A program made the translations under genes and the position numbers. A stretch of 64,000 nucleotides of DNA, from the NCBI RefSeq assembly GCF_900258515.1, contig NZ_LT984884.1, positions 2,577,353 through 2,641,352 of the forward strand, read 5' to 3'. Source of the DNA: Lentibacillus sp. Marseille-P4043 (GTDB taxonomy: Bacteria; Bacillota; Bacilli; Bacillales; Amphibacillaceae). Of the stretch, positions 47,199 to 57,101 are shown piece by piece; the first letter of the stretch is position 1; each line of letters begins with the position of its first letter. The notes beneath the pieces were generated by a model, which saw only the letters and a list, made by a program, of their open reading frames with translations, ran no database searches and was not told where the DNA came from.

Positions 47199-47218
47199 AA
47201 GGATAGGAGGTTTGACTT

Positions 47219-50200
47219 ATTCATAAGATAAAAAAAGTACTCGTTATTGGTTCTGGACCAATTGTCATCGGGCAGGGAGCCGAATTTGATTATGCTGGTA
47301 CAGAGGCATGCCTAGCGTTAAAAGAAGAAGGAATAGAAGTTATTTTGCTTAACAACAATCCAGCTACCATTATGACCGATGAATCGATTGCCGATCATAT
47401 TTACATGGAGCCGATGACCGTCACAACGATTGAGGAAATTTTTCAAAAGGAACAACCTGATGGCATGATCGGGACACTTGGCGGCCAGACAGGACTGAAT
47501 TTAACACTAGAAGTCTATCAATCTGGGTTACTTGAAAAATATGACGTTCAATTGTTAGGGACATCGGTGGATTCGATTCAACAAGGGGAGGACCGGGAAA
47601 AATTTCGTGCACTGATGCAGGAGATGGGAGAACCAGTTGCGGATTCACACATTATTACGACGGTTGATCAAGCTATCCATCATGCAGAAGAAATGGGTTA
47701 CCCGGTGATGGTTCGGCCTGCCTATACACTAGGAGGTGCAGGTGGCGGGTTTGCGGAAGATGCAGCGTCATTGCAATCGATCGTGACGACTGGTCTACAG
47801 GTAAGTCCGATTCATCAGGTCTTGCTGGAAAAAAGCATCAAAGGCTGGAAGGAAATTGAACTTGAAGTCATTCGTGATCGTGATGATGACTGTGTGATTG
47901 TTTGCAGTATGGAGAATGTGGATCCAGTCGGTGTCCATACTGGTGATTCCATTGTCGTTGCACCACAGCAAACATTGACCGAGGAACAATATTCGTTGCT
48001 TCGTGATGCAGCGGTGAAAATTATTTGCAGGCTTGGTGTTGTCGGTGCTTGCAATATTCAATTTGCATTTAATCAGGACAAAAATAGCTATTATATTATT
48101 GAGGTAAATCCACGGGTGAGTCGTTCATCTGCTTTGGCATCAAAGGCAACAGGCTGTCCGATTGCGGTAATAGCAACCAAATGTGCGCTGGGGTTTAAAT
48201 TGGATGACTGTTTTCCTTCCAAAACGGAGGCTGTTCATGAACTTATGATCGATTATACCGTCGTAAAAATGCCGCGCTTTTCCTTTGATAAGTTTCCAAC
48301 AGCAGATAGAAAGCTGGGAACCCAAATGAAAGCGACCGGGGAAACGATGGCAATTGATCTGACATTTGAAGCTGCCCTAAATAAAGCCATTCGCTCGTTG
48401 GATAATGGGTTGACAACATTGACACATCCGATGATTTCCGGTCAAACCGATACCGTTCTGCTTGAGCACATGCAAATACCGACCGATTTACGTTTGTTTG
48501 CTATTGCAGAAGCATTACGACAAGGAAAAAGCATTCAAGAAGTCTATCACTATACCTCGATTAGCCTGCCATTTTTAGAAAAAATCAAGCAAATCGTGGA
48601 GATGGAAGTAGCTTTATCGCAAAACTCGTTAGCCACGATTTCAGCCGAACAGTTACGTCAGGCAAAACAGATGCAAATAAGTGATAAGGCATTAAGTGAA
48701 CTTTTGCAAACGACTGAATCAGCAGTTCGGGAAAAAATCAAAGCGTGTCATTTATCGCCTACTTATCAAGTTGTCGATTCCGAAAATCATTTTCCGTATT
48801 ATTATTCGACATGGCATGATGACCTTAATCATGATGCAAGATGTAACGGTGATAAAAAGGTGCTTATCATTGGATCCGGGCCAATTCTTATTGGGCAAGG
48901 CATGGAATTTGATTATGGGTCGGTACAGGCGATATATGCATTAAAAAAAATGGGCTATACAACAGTCATTGTCAACAACAATCCAGAAACAGTTAGTACC
49001 GATAGCACTGTAGCCGACCGGTTGTATTTTGAAGCCTTAACTGCCGAGGATATTTTAGCGATCGTCAATCGAGAAAAAGTGGCTGGTGTATTGATTCAGT
49101 TCGGCGGGCAAACAGCGATTAACCTGGCAAAAGAATTAAAAGCAGCTGGCGTTCGTCTTTATGGAACAACACCTGAAAAAATTGATCAGCTCGAGGATCG
49201 TCAGCATTTTTATCAGCTGTTGAAACAATTACACATCCCGCATATGAAAGGGGAAATGGCCTATAGTTTAGAGGAAATAAAAGCTGCTGCAAATCGAATT
49301 GGTTATCCGGTTATCGTTCGTCCATCCTATGTTATTGGTGGGCAATCGATGTATATTCTTCACCAGGAAGAGACAATGGATGCATATTTAGCAACACTGC
49401 GTTATTCAGATCAGCGAATTTGGCCGATTTTAATTGATAACTATACGCCTGGTCTTGAAGTGGAATTGGATGCGATTAGTGATGGCGAACATATTTTGGT
49501 GCCGGGAATTGTGGAACACGTGGAAAGAGCTGGTGTTCACTCAGGTGACAGCATTGCCGTGATGCCACCTGTTCATTTATCCAAACTACAGCAGAATATT
49601 TTACTCGATTATACGAAATCCATTTGTAAACAGGCAAACATTGTCGGATTGGTAAATATCCAGTTTGTTGTAACGGATGAGCAAATTTATGTATTGGAAG
49701 TAAATCCACGGGCATCACGAACGGTACCGATGATCAGTAAAATAACCGGTGTACCAATGGTCGAGCATGCTGTTCGTACACAAATGGGGGAGAAACTAAA
49801 GGCGGATGGTGGACCAGAATCACTTGGTTACTATGCAGTGAAAGCACCCGTGTTCTCTGCAGCACAGTTAACGGGTGTTGATCCAAAACTAGGGCCGGAA
49901 ATGAAATCGACTGGAGAATTGATCGGTTTAGCAAACACCTATCAACAGGCACTTGCTAAAGCAACATATTTTCCTGCGTACTCATTAAATAAGGATGCGA
50001 AAAAGCCTTATTTGCTATGTTCCATTGCGGACAGAGAAAAGGCAGCATTTCTACCAGTACTTAAGACACTCAGCCAGGATTTTTCATTACTTGCGACATC
50101 GGGAACGAGTGCGTTTTTAACTGCACATGGTGTTGCTAATCAAACTGTTGACAGCAACCCGGAAGCACTGTCGGATTTATTTCAGGAGCAATCATTAGCG

Positions 50201-50392
50201 GGGGTTGTTGTCATTCCAAGTGGTTTTCAAGATAAACGAAGCGGTAACGAAATCAGAACGTTGGCAATCACACATCAAGTTGCTTTGTTTACTTGTCTTG
50301 AAACATTACAAGTGGCAGTGGATTGTATGGATAAAACGCTAGATCCGATTACATCATTGCAGTCGTATCATCGTCTTTATGCAACCATTTAA
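47219..50392 (+). CDS. carB: Carbamoyl-phosphate synthase large chain (apparent ATT start)
   Basis: Makes carbamoyl phosphate for arginine (and possibly pyrimidines). 1057 residues: two homologous ATP-grasp halves (about 1-400 and 545-935; KKVLVIGSGPIVIGQGAEFDYAG and KKVLIIGSGPILIGQGMEFDYGS mark their beginnings), an oligomerisation linker and a C-terminal MGS-like domain. The family N-terminus is encoded upstream of the first ATG (47345). In that frame no ATG/GTG/TTG follows the TGA at 47213; ATT 47219 lies 8 bases after AGGAGG and gives a standard N-terminus. The glutaminase gene carA is not adjacent. Confidence 0.95.
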   Translation: MHKIKKVLVIGSGPIVIGQGAEFDYAGTEACLALKEEGIEVILLNNNPATIMTDESIADHIYMEPMTVTTIEEIFQKEQPDGMIGTLGGQTGLNLTLEVYQSGLLEKYDVQLLGTSVDSIQQGEDREKFRALMQEMGEPVADSHIITTVDQAIHHAEEMGYPVMVRPAYTLGGAGGGFAEDAASLQSIVTTGLQVSPIHQVLLEKSIKGWKEIELEVIRDRDDDCVIVCSMENVDPVGVHTGDSIVVAPQQTLTEEQYSLLRDAAVKIICRLGVVGACNIQFAFNQDKNSYYIIEVNPRVSRSSALASKATGCPIAVIATKCALGFKLDDCFPSKTEAVHELMIDYTVVKMPRFSFDKFPTADRKLGTQMKATGETMAIDLTFEAALNKAIRSLDNGLTTLTHPMISGQTDTVLLEHMQIPTDLRLFAIAEALRQGKSIQEVYHYTSISLPFLEKIKQIVEMEVALSQNSLATISAEQLRQAKQMQISDKALSELLQTTESAVREKIKACHLSPTYQVVDSENHFPYYYSTWHDDLNHDARCNGDKKVLIIGSGPILIGQGMEFDYGSVQAIYALKKMGYTTVIVNNNPETVSTDSTVADRLYFEALTAEDILAIVNREKVAGVLIQFGGQTAINLAKELKAAGVRLYGTTPEKIDQLEDRQHFYQLLKQLHIPHMKGEMAYSLEEIKAAANRIGYPVIVRPSYVIGGQSMYILHQEETMDAYLATLRYSDQRIWPILIDNYTPGLEVELDAISDGEHILVPGIVEHVERAGVHSGDSIAVMPPVHLSKLQQNILLDYTKSICKQANIVGLVNIQFVVTDEQIYVLEVNPRASRTVPMISKITGVPMVEHAVRTQMGEKLKADGGPESLGYYAVKAPVFSAAQLTGVDPKLGPEMKSTGELIGLANTYQQALAKATYFPAYSLNKDAKKPYLLCSIADREKAAFLPVLKTLSQDFSLLATSGTSAFLTAHGVANQTVDSNPEALSDLFQEQSLAGVVVIPSGFQDKRSGNEIRTLAITHQVALFTCLETLQVAVDCMDKTLDPITSLQSYHRLYATI

Positions 50393-50456
50393 ATGATAGG
50401 CTTTTTCTAACGGGATGCAAGGTAAAAAACAGGAATTTATGCAAAAAAGCCAAGAT

Positions 50457-50496
50457 GAAAGCTCACACTAGAATGATTGCAGTGTGGGCTTTTCAT
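50457..50496 (+). terminator. Terminator after carB
   Basis: Stem AAAGCTCACACT / AGTGTGGGCTTTT with an 11-nt loop; only a short T run. Confidence 0.7.
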
Positions 50497-50560
50497 CACT
50501 TATATAAACGATATAAAAAATTATGATATTCAATTTTATCAAAATTATTTGAAATAGGTA

Positions 50561-50589
50561 TTGTATATTTATACGTATTTAGTTATAAT
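50561..50589 (+). promoter_or_regulatory. Second ARG-box promoter, upstream of argF
   Basis: TTGTAT (50561-50566), 17 bp, TATAAT (50584-50589), with TATTGTATATTTATACG overlapping the -35. The arrangement is the same as at argC. It lies about 860 bp before argF, with repeats in between. Confidence 0.7.
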
Positions 50590-50648
50590 AATACATAATC
50601 TAAAATAGAATCCTATATAGAGAAGGAATTATTCGAATTTATAATAAT

Positions 50649-51240
50649 TCAACTTTCGCAGTGTAAAAGGGACAAAATAAGCCTTGATAATATAAGGAAG
50701 TATGTATATTTTTCACTACTCAAGTTGACTTGGATTAATCACATTTAATCAAGCTGTGACTGCTAGACTCTTTTCTAAATGTACGCGCATTTGCCGCCGT
50801 CCGGGATCCTTCCGGGTGGATGCTTTCCGCGGGCACGGCCTCAGCCTCCTCGAGAAAACCACTCTGCGGGGTCTTCGGACACGTGCTGGGGCTGCGCTAA
50901 CTCGCCCCACCGAAAACCATTGTTCCCGCAGGAGTCACCACCCTCCACTCACCCAGACTAGTGAAGCGGTAGAATGTGGCTTGGTAGAAAACATACTACT
51001 ACAGTTAATGGTAGTAAATGCAAAACCAGTGTAGGAAATACGCGGAGACTCCTGGGGGAGGAAAGGCCTAGGTGAGACCCCGCAGTGCGTTAGCACGAGG
51101 AGGCTCAGCAGCCGCCCCCGGAAAGCGTAGTGTATTTCCGAAACGGCGAGGGAGTAATTTTTTAGTTACTGTGCATTTTGTGTATAAATCAACAAATGTT
51201 TTTGATGGGGAGAATAATCGCAGTCCCAATTTTAACAGTC
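50649..51240. repeat. Mosaic repeat cluster R6 with MITE-like pieces
   Basis: This fills the gap between the ARG-box promoter and argF. TCAACTTTCGCAG at 50649 resembles the left end of the MITE at 7264. A forward-type arm (about 50795-50945) carries GGGCACGGCCTCAGCCTCCTCG and CTGCGGGGTCTTCGG. Next come 58 bp matching the MITE interior (50967-51025). An opposite arm (about 51027-51150) has GGAAATACGC near its start and GTGTATTTCC at its end, and is nearly the reverse complement of the R1 forward arm. The right flank AACAAATGTTTTTGATGGGG recurs at 54338. Confidence 0.82.
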
Positions 51241-51344
51241 TTTAGGTTTACCAGAGTTGTCAAGGCAATTATTAGAAACATTCCAATTTGCCTCAGCTAA
51301 CTGTTTGATCTTATTTCATTGGTGTGAAAGTTGAGTAAAAATTA

Positions 51345-51425
51345 TGGAGGGCTCTCCAGCTGCTCCTGGAAAGCGGAGTGTATACGGGATGCGGAGCAGA
51401 TAACAACAAACAATGCGAATAGAGC
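51345..51425. repeat. Partial mosaic repeat just before argF
   Basis: GGAGGGCTCTCCAGCTGCTCC, GGAAAGCGGAGTGTATACGG and AACAACAAACAATGCGAA correspond to the outer third of the R5/R7 core, in the R5 orientation. Only this end is present. Confidence 0.7.
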
Positions 51426-51452
51426 GTTATTTCAAAGAAAGGGTTGATTCCA

Positions 51453-52421
51453 ATGGCTAGCACACTTTCAAAACAAAAAGCACGACCCATGTTGGGAAAA
51501 AAAGATTTTCTAGCTTTAGGCGACCTCAGCAGTACGGACATAATGGCGTTGCTGGATGAAGCGGTCCGGCTTAAAAAACAAACCAAATTAGGAATTCAAG
51601 AACCACATTTACAAGGAAAAGTTCTGGGAATGATTTTTGAAAAGGCATCAACAAGAACAAGGGTATCGTTTGAAGTGGGGATGCTCCAACTTGGTGGGCA
51701 AGCAATTTTTCTTAGCAGCAATGATATTCAGCTTGGCAGGGGAGAATCAACAATCGATACAGCAAAAGTGTTATCACGTTATGTTGATGGGCTGATGATC
51801 CGGACATTTAGCCATGACATGATGGAAACATATGCAAAGCATGCTTCGATCCCGGTTATTAACGGGTTGACAGATTTGCATCATCCAACACAGGTGCTAG
51901 CAGATTTATTAACCATCTATGAGCATAAGGGAAAGTTTAAAGGATTAAAACTTGCCTATATTGGTGATGGCAACAACAATATGTGCCATTCGCTGATGGA
52001 AGGCGCGGTGAAGGTCGGGATGGATATTCATGTTGCGTGTCCACCTGGTTATGGCCCAAATCCAGGTATTTTTCAGCAAATGACACATGAGGCCAAGGAA
52101 AACGGTACGACGGTGGAATGTAGTCAGGATCCATTTGAAGTGATGGCTGGTGCTGATATTGTCGTTACGGATGTATGGGCAAGCATGGGGCAAGAGGATG
52201 AAAATGAGCAACGAAAGAAAATTTTCACACCTTATCAGGTAAATGAACGTTTGTGTCAGCAAGCAAAAGCGGATTTTACTTTTCTACATTGTCTACCAGC
52301 CCACCGCGGGGAGGAAGTAACGGCCGGAATAATTGATGGCCCTCATTCCGTTGTATTTGACGAAGCAGAAAATCGTCTTCATGCACAGAAAGCACTATTA
52401 AAACTGTTATTAGGTGAATAA
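51453..52421 (+). CDS. argF: Ornithine carbamoyltransferase
   Basis: Makes citrulline from ornithine and carbamoyl phosphate. 322 residues: carbamoyl-phosphate motif [24 protein letters not shown], and ornithine-binding [11 protein letters not shown] 51453 is chosen over the TTG at 51444, which abuts the AAAGAAAGGG site. It follows repeats rather than carB directly, and is 22 bp before argG. Confidence 0.96.
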   Translation: MASTLSKQKARPMLGKKDFLALGDLSSTDIMALLDEAVRLKKQTKLGIQEPHLQGKVLGMIFEKASTRTRVSFEVGMLQLGGQAIFLSSNDIQLGRGESTIDTAKVLSRYVDGLMIRTFSHDMMETYAKHASIPVINGLTDLHHPTQVLADLLTIYEHKGKFKGLKLAYIGDGNNNMCHSLMEGAVKVGMDIHVACPPGYGPNPGIFQQMTHEAKENGTTVECSQDPFEVMAGADIVVTDVWASMGQEDENEQRKKIFTPYQVNERLCQQAKADFTFLHCLPAHRGEEVTAGIIDGPHSVVFDEAENRLHAQKALLKLLLGE

Positions 52422-52443
52422 TTCAAATATGGAGGGATTATAC

Positions 52444-53655
52444 ATGAGTGAAGGAAAAGTAGTGTTAGCTTACTCAGGTGGTTTGGATACGTCGGTTTCT
52501 ATTAAATGGTTACAGGAGAAATATAACTATGATGTCATTGCACTGGCGATTGATCTTGGTGAGGAAAAGGATTTGGAATCGGTAAGGCAAAAGGCGTTAG
52601 ATGTCGGAGCGATCAAAGCCATTGTTATTGATGCAAAGGAAATGCTTGCGAAAGACTACTTAATGCCAGCTTTACAGGCCAATGCTTTATATGAAGGGAA
52701 GTATCCATTATCTTCGGCATTAAGCAGACCGTTAATTTCCAAATTGCTTGTCGATGTTGCCGAACAAGAAGGCGCAGTTGCTGTAGCCCATGGATGTACT
52801 GGCAAAGGAAATGACCAGGTGCGTTTTGAAGTATCGATTCAAGCACTAAACCCTAATTTACAAGTGGTTGCACCGGTTAGAGAATGGGGCATGACAAGGG
52901 ATGAGGAAATTGCTTATGCAGAGAAAAAAGGAATTCCTATCCCCGTTGATCTTGACAATCCATTTTCGATTGACGCGAATATCTGGGGAAGAGCGTGTGA
53001 AGCGGGTGTGCTGGAGAATCCGTGGAATGAAGCACCAGAAGCAGCATTTGCCTGGACGAATCCAATTGAAGCAACACCAGACCAACCTGAACTTGTCGAT
53101 ATTTCATTTGAAAATGGCATTCCAGTGGCACTTAATGACCAACCAATGGAACTTGTTGACATGATTGAAACATTAAATGAAGCTGGCGGCAAGCATGGAA
53201 TTGGACGGATCGATCATATTGAAAATCGTTTGGTTGGCATTAAATCACGGGAAGTCTATGAAAATCCGGCGGCATTAATCTTAATCCATGCCCATCAGGA
53301 AATGGAGTTTTTAACACATACGAGGGAAGTTAGCCAATTTAAGAAAACAATTGATCAGCAGTTTGCCAAAATGATCTATGAAGGTCTATGGTATTCTCCA
53401 TTGCGTCCAGCCGTTGATGCATTTGTAGCGGAAACACAAAAAACGGTCTCCGGAAAAGTTCGTGTGAAGTTGTTTAAAGGGAATCATACCGTTATCGCTC
53501 GGAAGTCTGACTATAGTTTATATAATGAGGAACTGGCAACCTATGAAAAGGGAGATATGTTTGATCACACAGCAGCAGTTGGCTTTATCAAATTGTGGGG
53601 ATTGCCAACGAAAGTACACGCTGAAATCCATCAAAAGGAAAAGCTCTTTTCGTAA
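52444..53655 (+). CDS. argG: Argininosuccinate synthase
   Basis: ATP-dependent ligation of citrulline and aspartate. 403 residues, the length in B. subtilis: PP-loop [29 protein letters not shown] and the [13 protein letters not shown] segment. ATG after GGAGGG. Repeat cluster R7 begins at the stop codon and separates it from argH. Confidence 0.97.
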   Translation: MSEGKVVLAYSGGLDTSVSIKWLQEKYNYDVIALAIDLGEEKDLESVRQKALDVGAIKAIVIDAKEMLAKDYLMPALQANALYEGKYPLSSALSRPLISKLLVDVAEQEGAVAVAHGCTGKGNDQVRFEVSIQALNPNLQVVAPVREWGMTRDEEIAYAEKKGIPIPVDLDNPFSIDANIWGRACEAGVLENPWNEAPEAAFAWTNPIEATPDQPELVDISFENGIPVALNDQPMELVDMIETLNEAGGKHGIGRIDHIENRLVGIKSREVYENPAALILIHAHQEMEFLTHTREVSQFKKTIDQQFAKMIYEGLWYSPLRPAVDAFVAETQKTVSGKVRVKLFKGNHTVIARKSDYSLYNEELATYEKGDMFDHTAAVGFIKLWGLPTKVHAEIHQKEKLFS

Positions 53656-54385
53656 TGCTTGTTGCATTTTAAATTTCGTACTTGATAGAAAATGCGACGT
53701 AAGTGCTATGTTGATTTCACATTGTTTGTTGCTTTCTGCCCCGCAGCCCGTATACACTCCGCTTTCCGGGGGCGGCTGGAGAGCCTCCTCAGGCCAACAC
53801 GACGTTGGTCATGAAGGCGTTGCCACAGGACGTGGCGATCTTAGCCTTTACTCCTTTTTCGCACTGCGGGGTCTCACCGATGCCTCTCATCCCCCAGGAG
53901 TCTACGTGTATACGGGCTGCTTGTGAGGAAGTATATGCTTCAATATTTCCCTGTAATCAAGCATTAATAATTGTAATAATACGAGAAAGCAACAGCTGAA
54001 AATCCCGCAGGACAAGGAATGCTTCGGCGGCGTTACATCGCTCGCAGAAAATTGATCTGTATTTTCAAGGAGTCTACGTATTCTGACACCGCTAGTAGAA
54101 GTTCCCTGATTTTTGTGTAGATATAGCATGTATATCAAGTAATAGCACCTACTAGCGAAGGGAAAACACGGAGACTCCTGCGGGAATAGCACGTGTCTGA
54201 AGACTTCGAAGCGGCGGTTTTCTGCTTCGGAGGCTGAAGCCGTGCCCGCGGAAAGCGTAGTGTTTTCCCGTAGCGGTTGTCAAAGCTCCGAACTTGATTT
54301 CTAGTTATTGCACATAATCTATTTATTTTGTAATAACAACAAATGTTTTCGATGGGGCGAGTAATCACAGTCCGATCTTTTAGAA
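53650..54385. repeat. Mosaic repeat cluster R7 between argG and argH
   Basis: A forward core 53743-53920 has perfect 15-bp inverted ends (GCAGCCCGTATACAC / GTGTATACGGGCTGC) and is the inverted copy of R5. Then comes the cassette GGACAAGGAATGCTTCGGC (about 54007-54075) leading to GGAGTCTACGTATTCTGAC. An opposite arm (about 54160-54272) nearly repeats 10340-10448 of R2. The flank CAACAAATGTTTTCGATGGGG ends the cluster. No gene is supported in the 815 bp. Confidence 0.87.
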
Positions 54386-54470
54386 ACAGTCAAAGGAAAA
54401 GTATAGTATTGTGGGGGACTTGGGGGCTGAATCCTGGATAGTCCCAGATTAAAAAGGGGGAGGTTTACAT

Positions 54471-55868
54471 ATGTCAAAGCTTTGGGGAGGCCGTTTTACC
54501 AAATCTACCAATCAACTTGTTGAAGAATTTACCGCATCAATCGAATTTGATCAGCAATTTGCACAAGAAGATATTGCAGGAAGCATTGCTCATGTTACAA
54601 TGCTCGCTGAATGTTCGATTATTACAAACGAAGAAGCAAAGCAGATTATCACTGGGTTAAAGACTATCGAGGAAAAAATAAAGGCTGGATCTGTCCCATT
54701 TTCCGTGGAAGACGAGGATATTCACATGAACATCGAAAAAATGCTCATCGATGAAATAGGACCGCTTGGTGGCAAGCTGCACACCGGAAGAAGTCGAAAT
54801 GATCAAGTTGCAACAGATATTCATTTGTATGTAAACAAGAAAACACATGAAATGATTGAGCTTGTCACCGCTGTTCAGCAAGCATTTGTTAACCAGGCGG
54901 AAGCAAATATGGGTGTGATTATGCCAGGGTATACACACTTACAACGTGCCCAGCCAGTTTTATTTTCCCATCATTTACTAGCCTATTTCTGGATGTTTGA
55001 GCGGGATAAACAGCGTCTTGTTGACAGTTTGCAACGGGTAAATTGGTCACCGCTTGGCTCTGGTGCCTTGGCAGGGACGACATTTCCAATCGATCGTGAT
55101 CGTACAGCGGCATTACTAGGATTTGATAAAGTTTATCCAAATAGTCTTGATGCTGTCAGTGATCGGGATTTTGTGTTGGAATTCCTGTCGATTGCATCGA
55201 TTTTAATGACACACATTTCAAGACTATCAGAAGAGCTTGTCACATGGTCAAGTCAGGAATTTGATTTTATTGAGTTGGATGACTCATTTTGTACGGGATC
55301 AAGTATTATGCCGCAAAAGAAAAACCCTGATGTACCAGAGCTTCTTAGAGGGAAAACTGGACGTGTACACGGCAATTTATTCGGCCTTCTAACAGTGTTA
55401 AAAGGCCTTCCATTAGCTTATAACAAAGACATGCAGGAGGATAAAGAAGGATTGCTTGATACGGTAAAAACGTTGGATGGGTCATTACGTTTACTGGCAC
55501 CAATGATTGAAACGATGCAGGTGAAGCAGGAGAACATGTACAATGCTGTTGAACAGGACTATTCCAATGCTACCGATATCGCGGACTATCTGGTCACGAA
55601 AGGCTTACCATTCCGACAGGCCCATGAAATCATTGGGAAAATCGTGTTATATGCGATCCAGCAGAAAAAATTTTTACTTGCATTGACATTAGAGGAATAT
55701 CAAGGGTTCAGTTCGCTATTTGAAGAGGATATTTTTGATGTGCTTCAGCCAAAACATGTTGTCGATGCACGAAATAGCTTAGGTGGTACGGCGAAAAACC
55801 AAGTTTGTAAACAGTTGGAAGAAGCGAAGGATTCATTAAAAGTGGATGATCAGAAGGTGATGGGTTGA
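54471..55868 (+). CDS. argH: Argininosuccinate lyase
   Basis: Cleaves argininosuccinate to arginine and fumarate. 465 residues of the fumarase/aspartase superfamily: MSKLWGGRF start, [13 protein letters not shown], and the catalytic loop [24 protein letters not shown] after GGGGGAGG. In most relatives argG and argH are adjacent; here they are 815 bp apart. Confidence 0.97.
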   Translation: MSKLWGGRFTKSTNQLVEEFTASIEFDQQFAQEDIAGSIAHVTMLAECSIITNEEAKQIITGLKTIEEKIKAGSVPFSVEDEDIHMNIEKMLIDEIGPLGGKLHTGRSRNDQVATDIHLYVNKKTHEMIELVTAVQQAFVNQAEANMGVIMPGYTHLQRAQPVLFSHHLLAYFWMFERDKQRLVDSLQRVNWSPLGSGALAGTTFPIDRDRTAALLGFDKVYPNSLDAVSDRDFVLEFLSIASILMTHISRLSEELVTWSSQEFDFIELDDSFCTGSSIMPQKKNPDVPELLRGKTGRVHGNLFGLLTVLKGLPLAYNKDMQEDKEGLLDTVKTLDGSLRLLAPMIETMQVKQENMYNAVEQDYSNATDIADYLVTKGLPFRQAHEIIGKIVLYAIQQKKFLLALTLEEYQGFSSLFEEDIFDVLQPKHVVDARNSLGGTAKNQVCKQLEEAKDSLKVDDQKVMG

Positions 55869-56010
55869 GGCGCGAATCTATGTTTTAATAGTTAGAAGAT
55901 AAAGATTGGAAATTGATTCGAAGTTAGATTGAGGCAGGAGTTTCCCTGGATACAATAAAAAGAGATGAATTTTAGGCGAACGGCTTTGGATTAGCAGGGA
56001 GGAAACGCAT

Positions 56011-56055
56011 GAATTAGGAGTACAAACTGTATTTCGGTTTGTACTCCTAATTTTA
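56011..56055 (+). terminator. Terminator after argH
   Basis: Long stem AATTAGGAGTACAAAC / GTTTGTACTCCTAATT with a T-rich end. The 140 bp between argH and this hairpin show no gene. Confidence 0.9.
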
Positions 56056-56244
56056 TTGATTTATTTTGATATTCAATTGTTTTGTGTCATGAGCCTAAAG
56101 TATTCAAAAAATTTAGGTCGCTTTATGTTAAACTGATACAGAATGTGAAGAATTGTACTGAACGAAACTGCTATATGTCTAAGATAAGGAATTGCGCCTT
56201 ATTCATCAGTTTTTTGAAAGACGATACTAATTTTTTGAGGTGAT

Positions 56245-56673
56245 ATGGTGTCAGTAAAAGGACTTAATCATTTGTTATTTTCTGTCTCTAATCTAGAGAA
56301 TTCTATTAACTTTTATAAAAATGTATTTGATGCCAAATTGTTGGTAAAAGGAAGAAATACTGCTTATTTTGATTTGAATGGCATGTGGCTTGCCCTTAAT
56401 TTGGAGAAAGACATACCTCGTAATGAAATCGAACATTCATATACACATATAGCTTTTTCAATTGAAGAGGAAGAGTTTGACAACATGTATAGGAAACTGA
56501 AGGAATTGAATGTCCATATACTGTCAGGTCGGCCAAGGGATAAACGAGACAAAAAATCTATTTATTTTACTGATCCAGATGGTCATAAGTTTGAATTTCA
56601 TACAGGTACTTTACGGGATAGATTAGATTACTATAAACTGGAAAAAAGCCATATGGAATTTTATGATGAATGA
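56245..56673 (+). CDS. fosB: FosB metallothiol transferase (fosfomycin resistance)
   Basis: 142 residues of the vicinal-oxygen-chelate family, close to B. subtilis FosB. FosB opens the fosfomycin epoxide with a thiol, bacillithiol in Bacilli. Metal ligand regions are [21 protein letters not shown] and [11 protein letters not shown]; the FosB-type C-terminus [18 protein letters not shown] is complete. ATG after TTGAGGTG. It is a stand-alone gene without mobile flanks, so probably intrinsic. The bacilliredoxin BrxB in this window implies bacillithiol is present. Confidence 0.94.
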   Translation: MVSVKGLNHLLFSVSNLENSINFYKNVFDAKLLVKGRNTAYFDLNGMWLALNLEKDIPRNEIEHSYTHIAFSIEEEEFDNMYRKLKELNVHILSGRPRDKRDKKSIYFTDPDGHKFEFHTGTLRDRLDYYKLEKSHMEFYDE

Positions 56674-56721
56674 ATTTGACCCTTGCAAAGTTAGTAAACA
56701 ACATACTGGGAGTGTTACATA

Positions 56722-56931
56722 GTGACAAAAACAGAAACAAAGAGAAATGAAGGACTAACATTAATATCTGTAATTGCAGGTGGGGTAGGTGGATGGATTG
56801 TTAATGCTGGATTAAATATTATGACCGATACTGATATGACCTATCTTTATGGAATATCGATATTTTTAGGTGTTATTGTTGGTTTGCTGTGGGATATAAC
56901 AGATAAGTTTAACAAAGCAGTGAAGTCCTAG
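56722..56931 (+). CDS. Small membrane protein of unknown function
   Basis: 69 residues, GTG start after GGGAG. It has two hydrophobic segments (TLISVIAGGVGGWIVNAGLNIM and LYGISIFLGVIVGLLW) with charged ends. Not recognised. First of a string of small membrane-protein genes. Confidence 0.6.
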   Translation: MTKTETKRNEGLTLISVIAGGVGGWIVNAGLNIMTDTDMTYLYGISIFLGVIVGLLWDITDKFNKAVKS

Positions 56932-57101
56932 AATTAATAAATAAATGTCGTTTTATGAGTTTACGAATACAATAGAAGCAGGGGAGTTTTATTTTCAATA
57001 AACGTGCTTCTAAGGTTCAGAATAGTCTTAAAATATGTTATAATTATTTTTTTTAGGTACAACGATCGGGGGAACCTTACTTTATTGATAGGGGGAAAGC
57101 A

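Noticed and set aside
1268-54385. CRISPR array
   Set aside because: The repeated blocks are spread over 50 kb in seven intergenic sites, with irregular spacing and both orientations; there is no regular repeat-spacer series and no cas gene.
56245-56673. fosB as an acquired resistance gene
   Set aside because: No insertion sequence, integron or compositional break flanks it, and its close relative is chromosomal in B. subtilis; it is more likely intrinsic.
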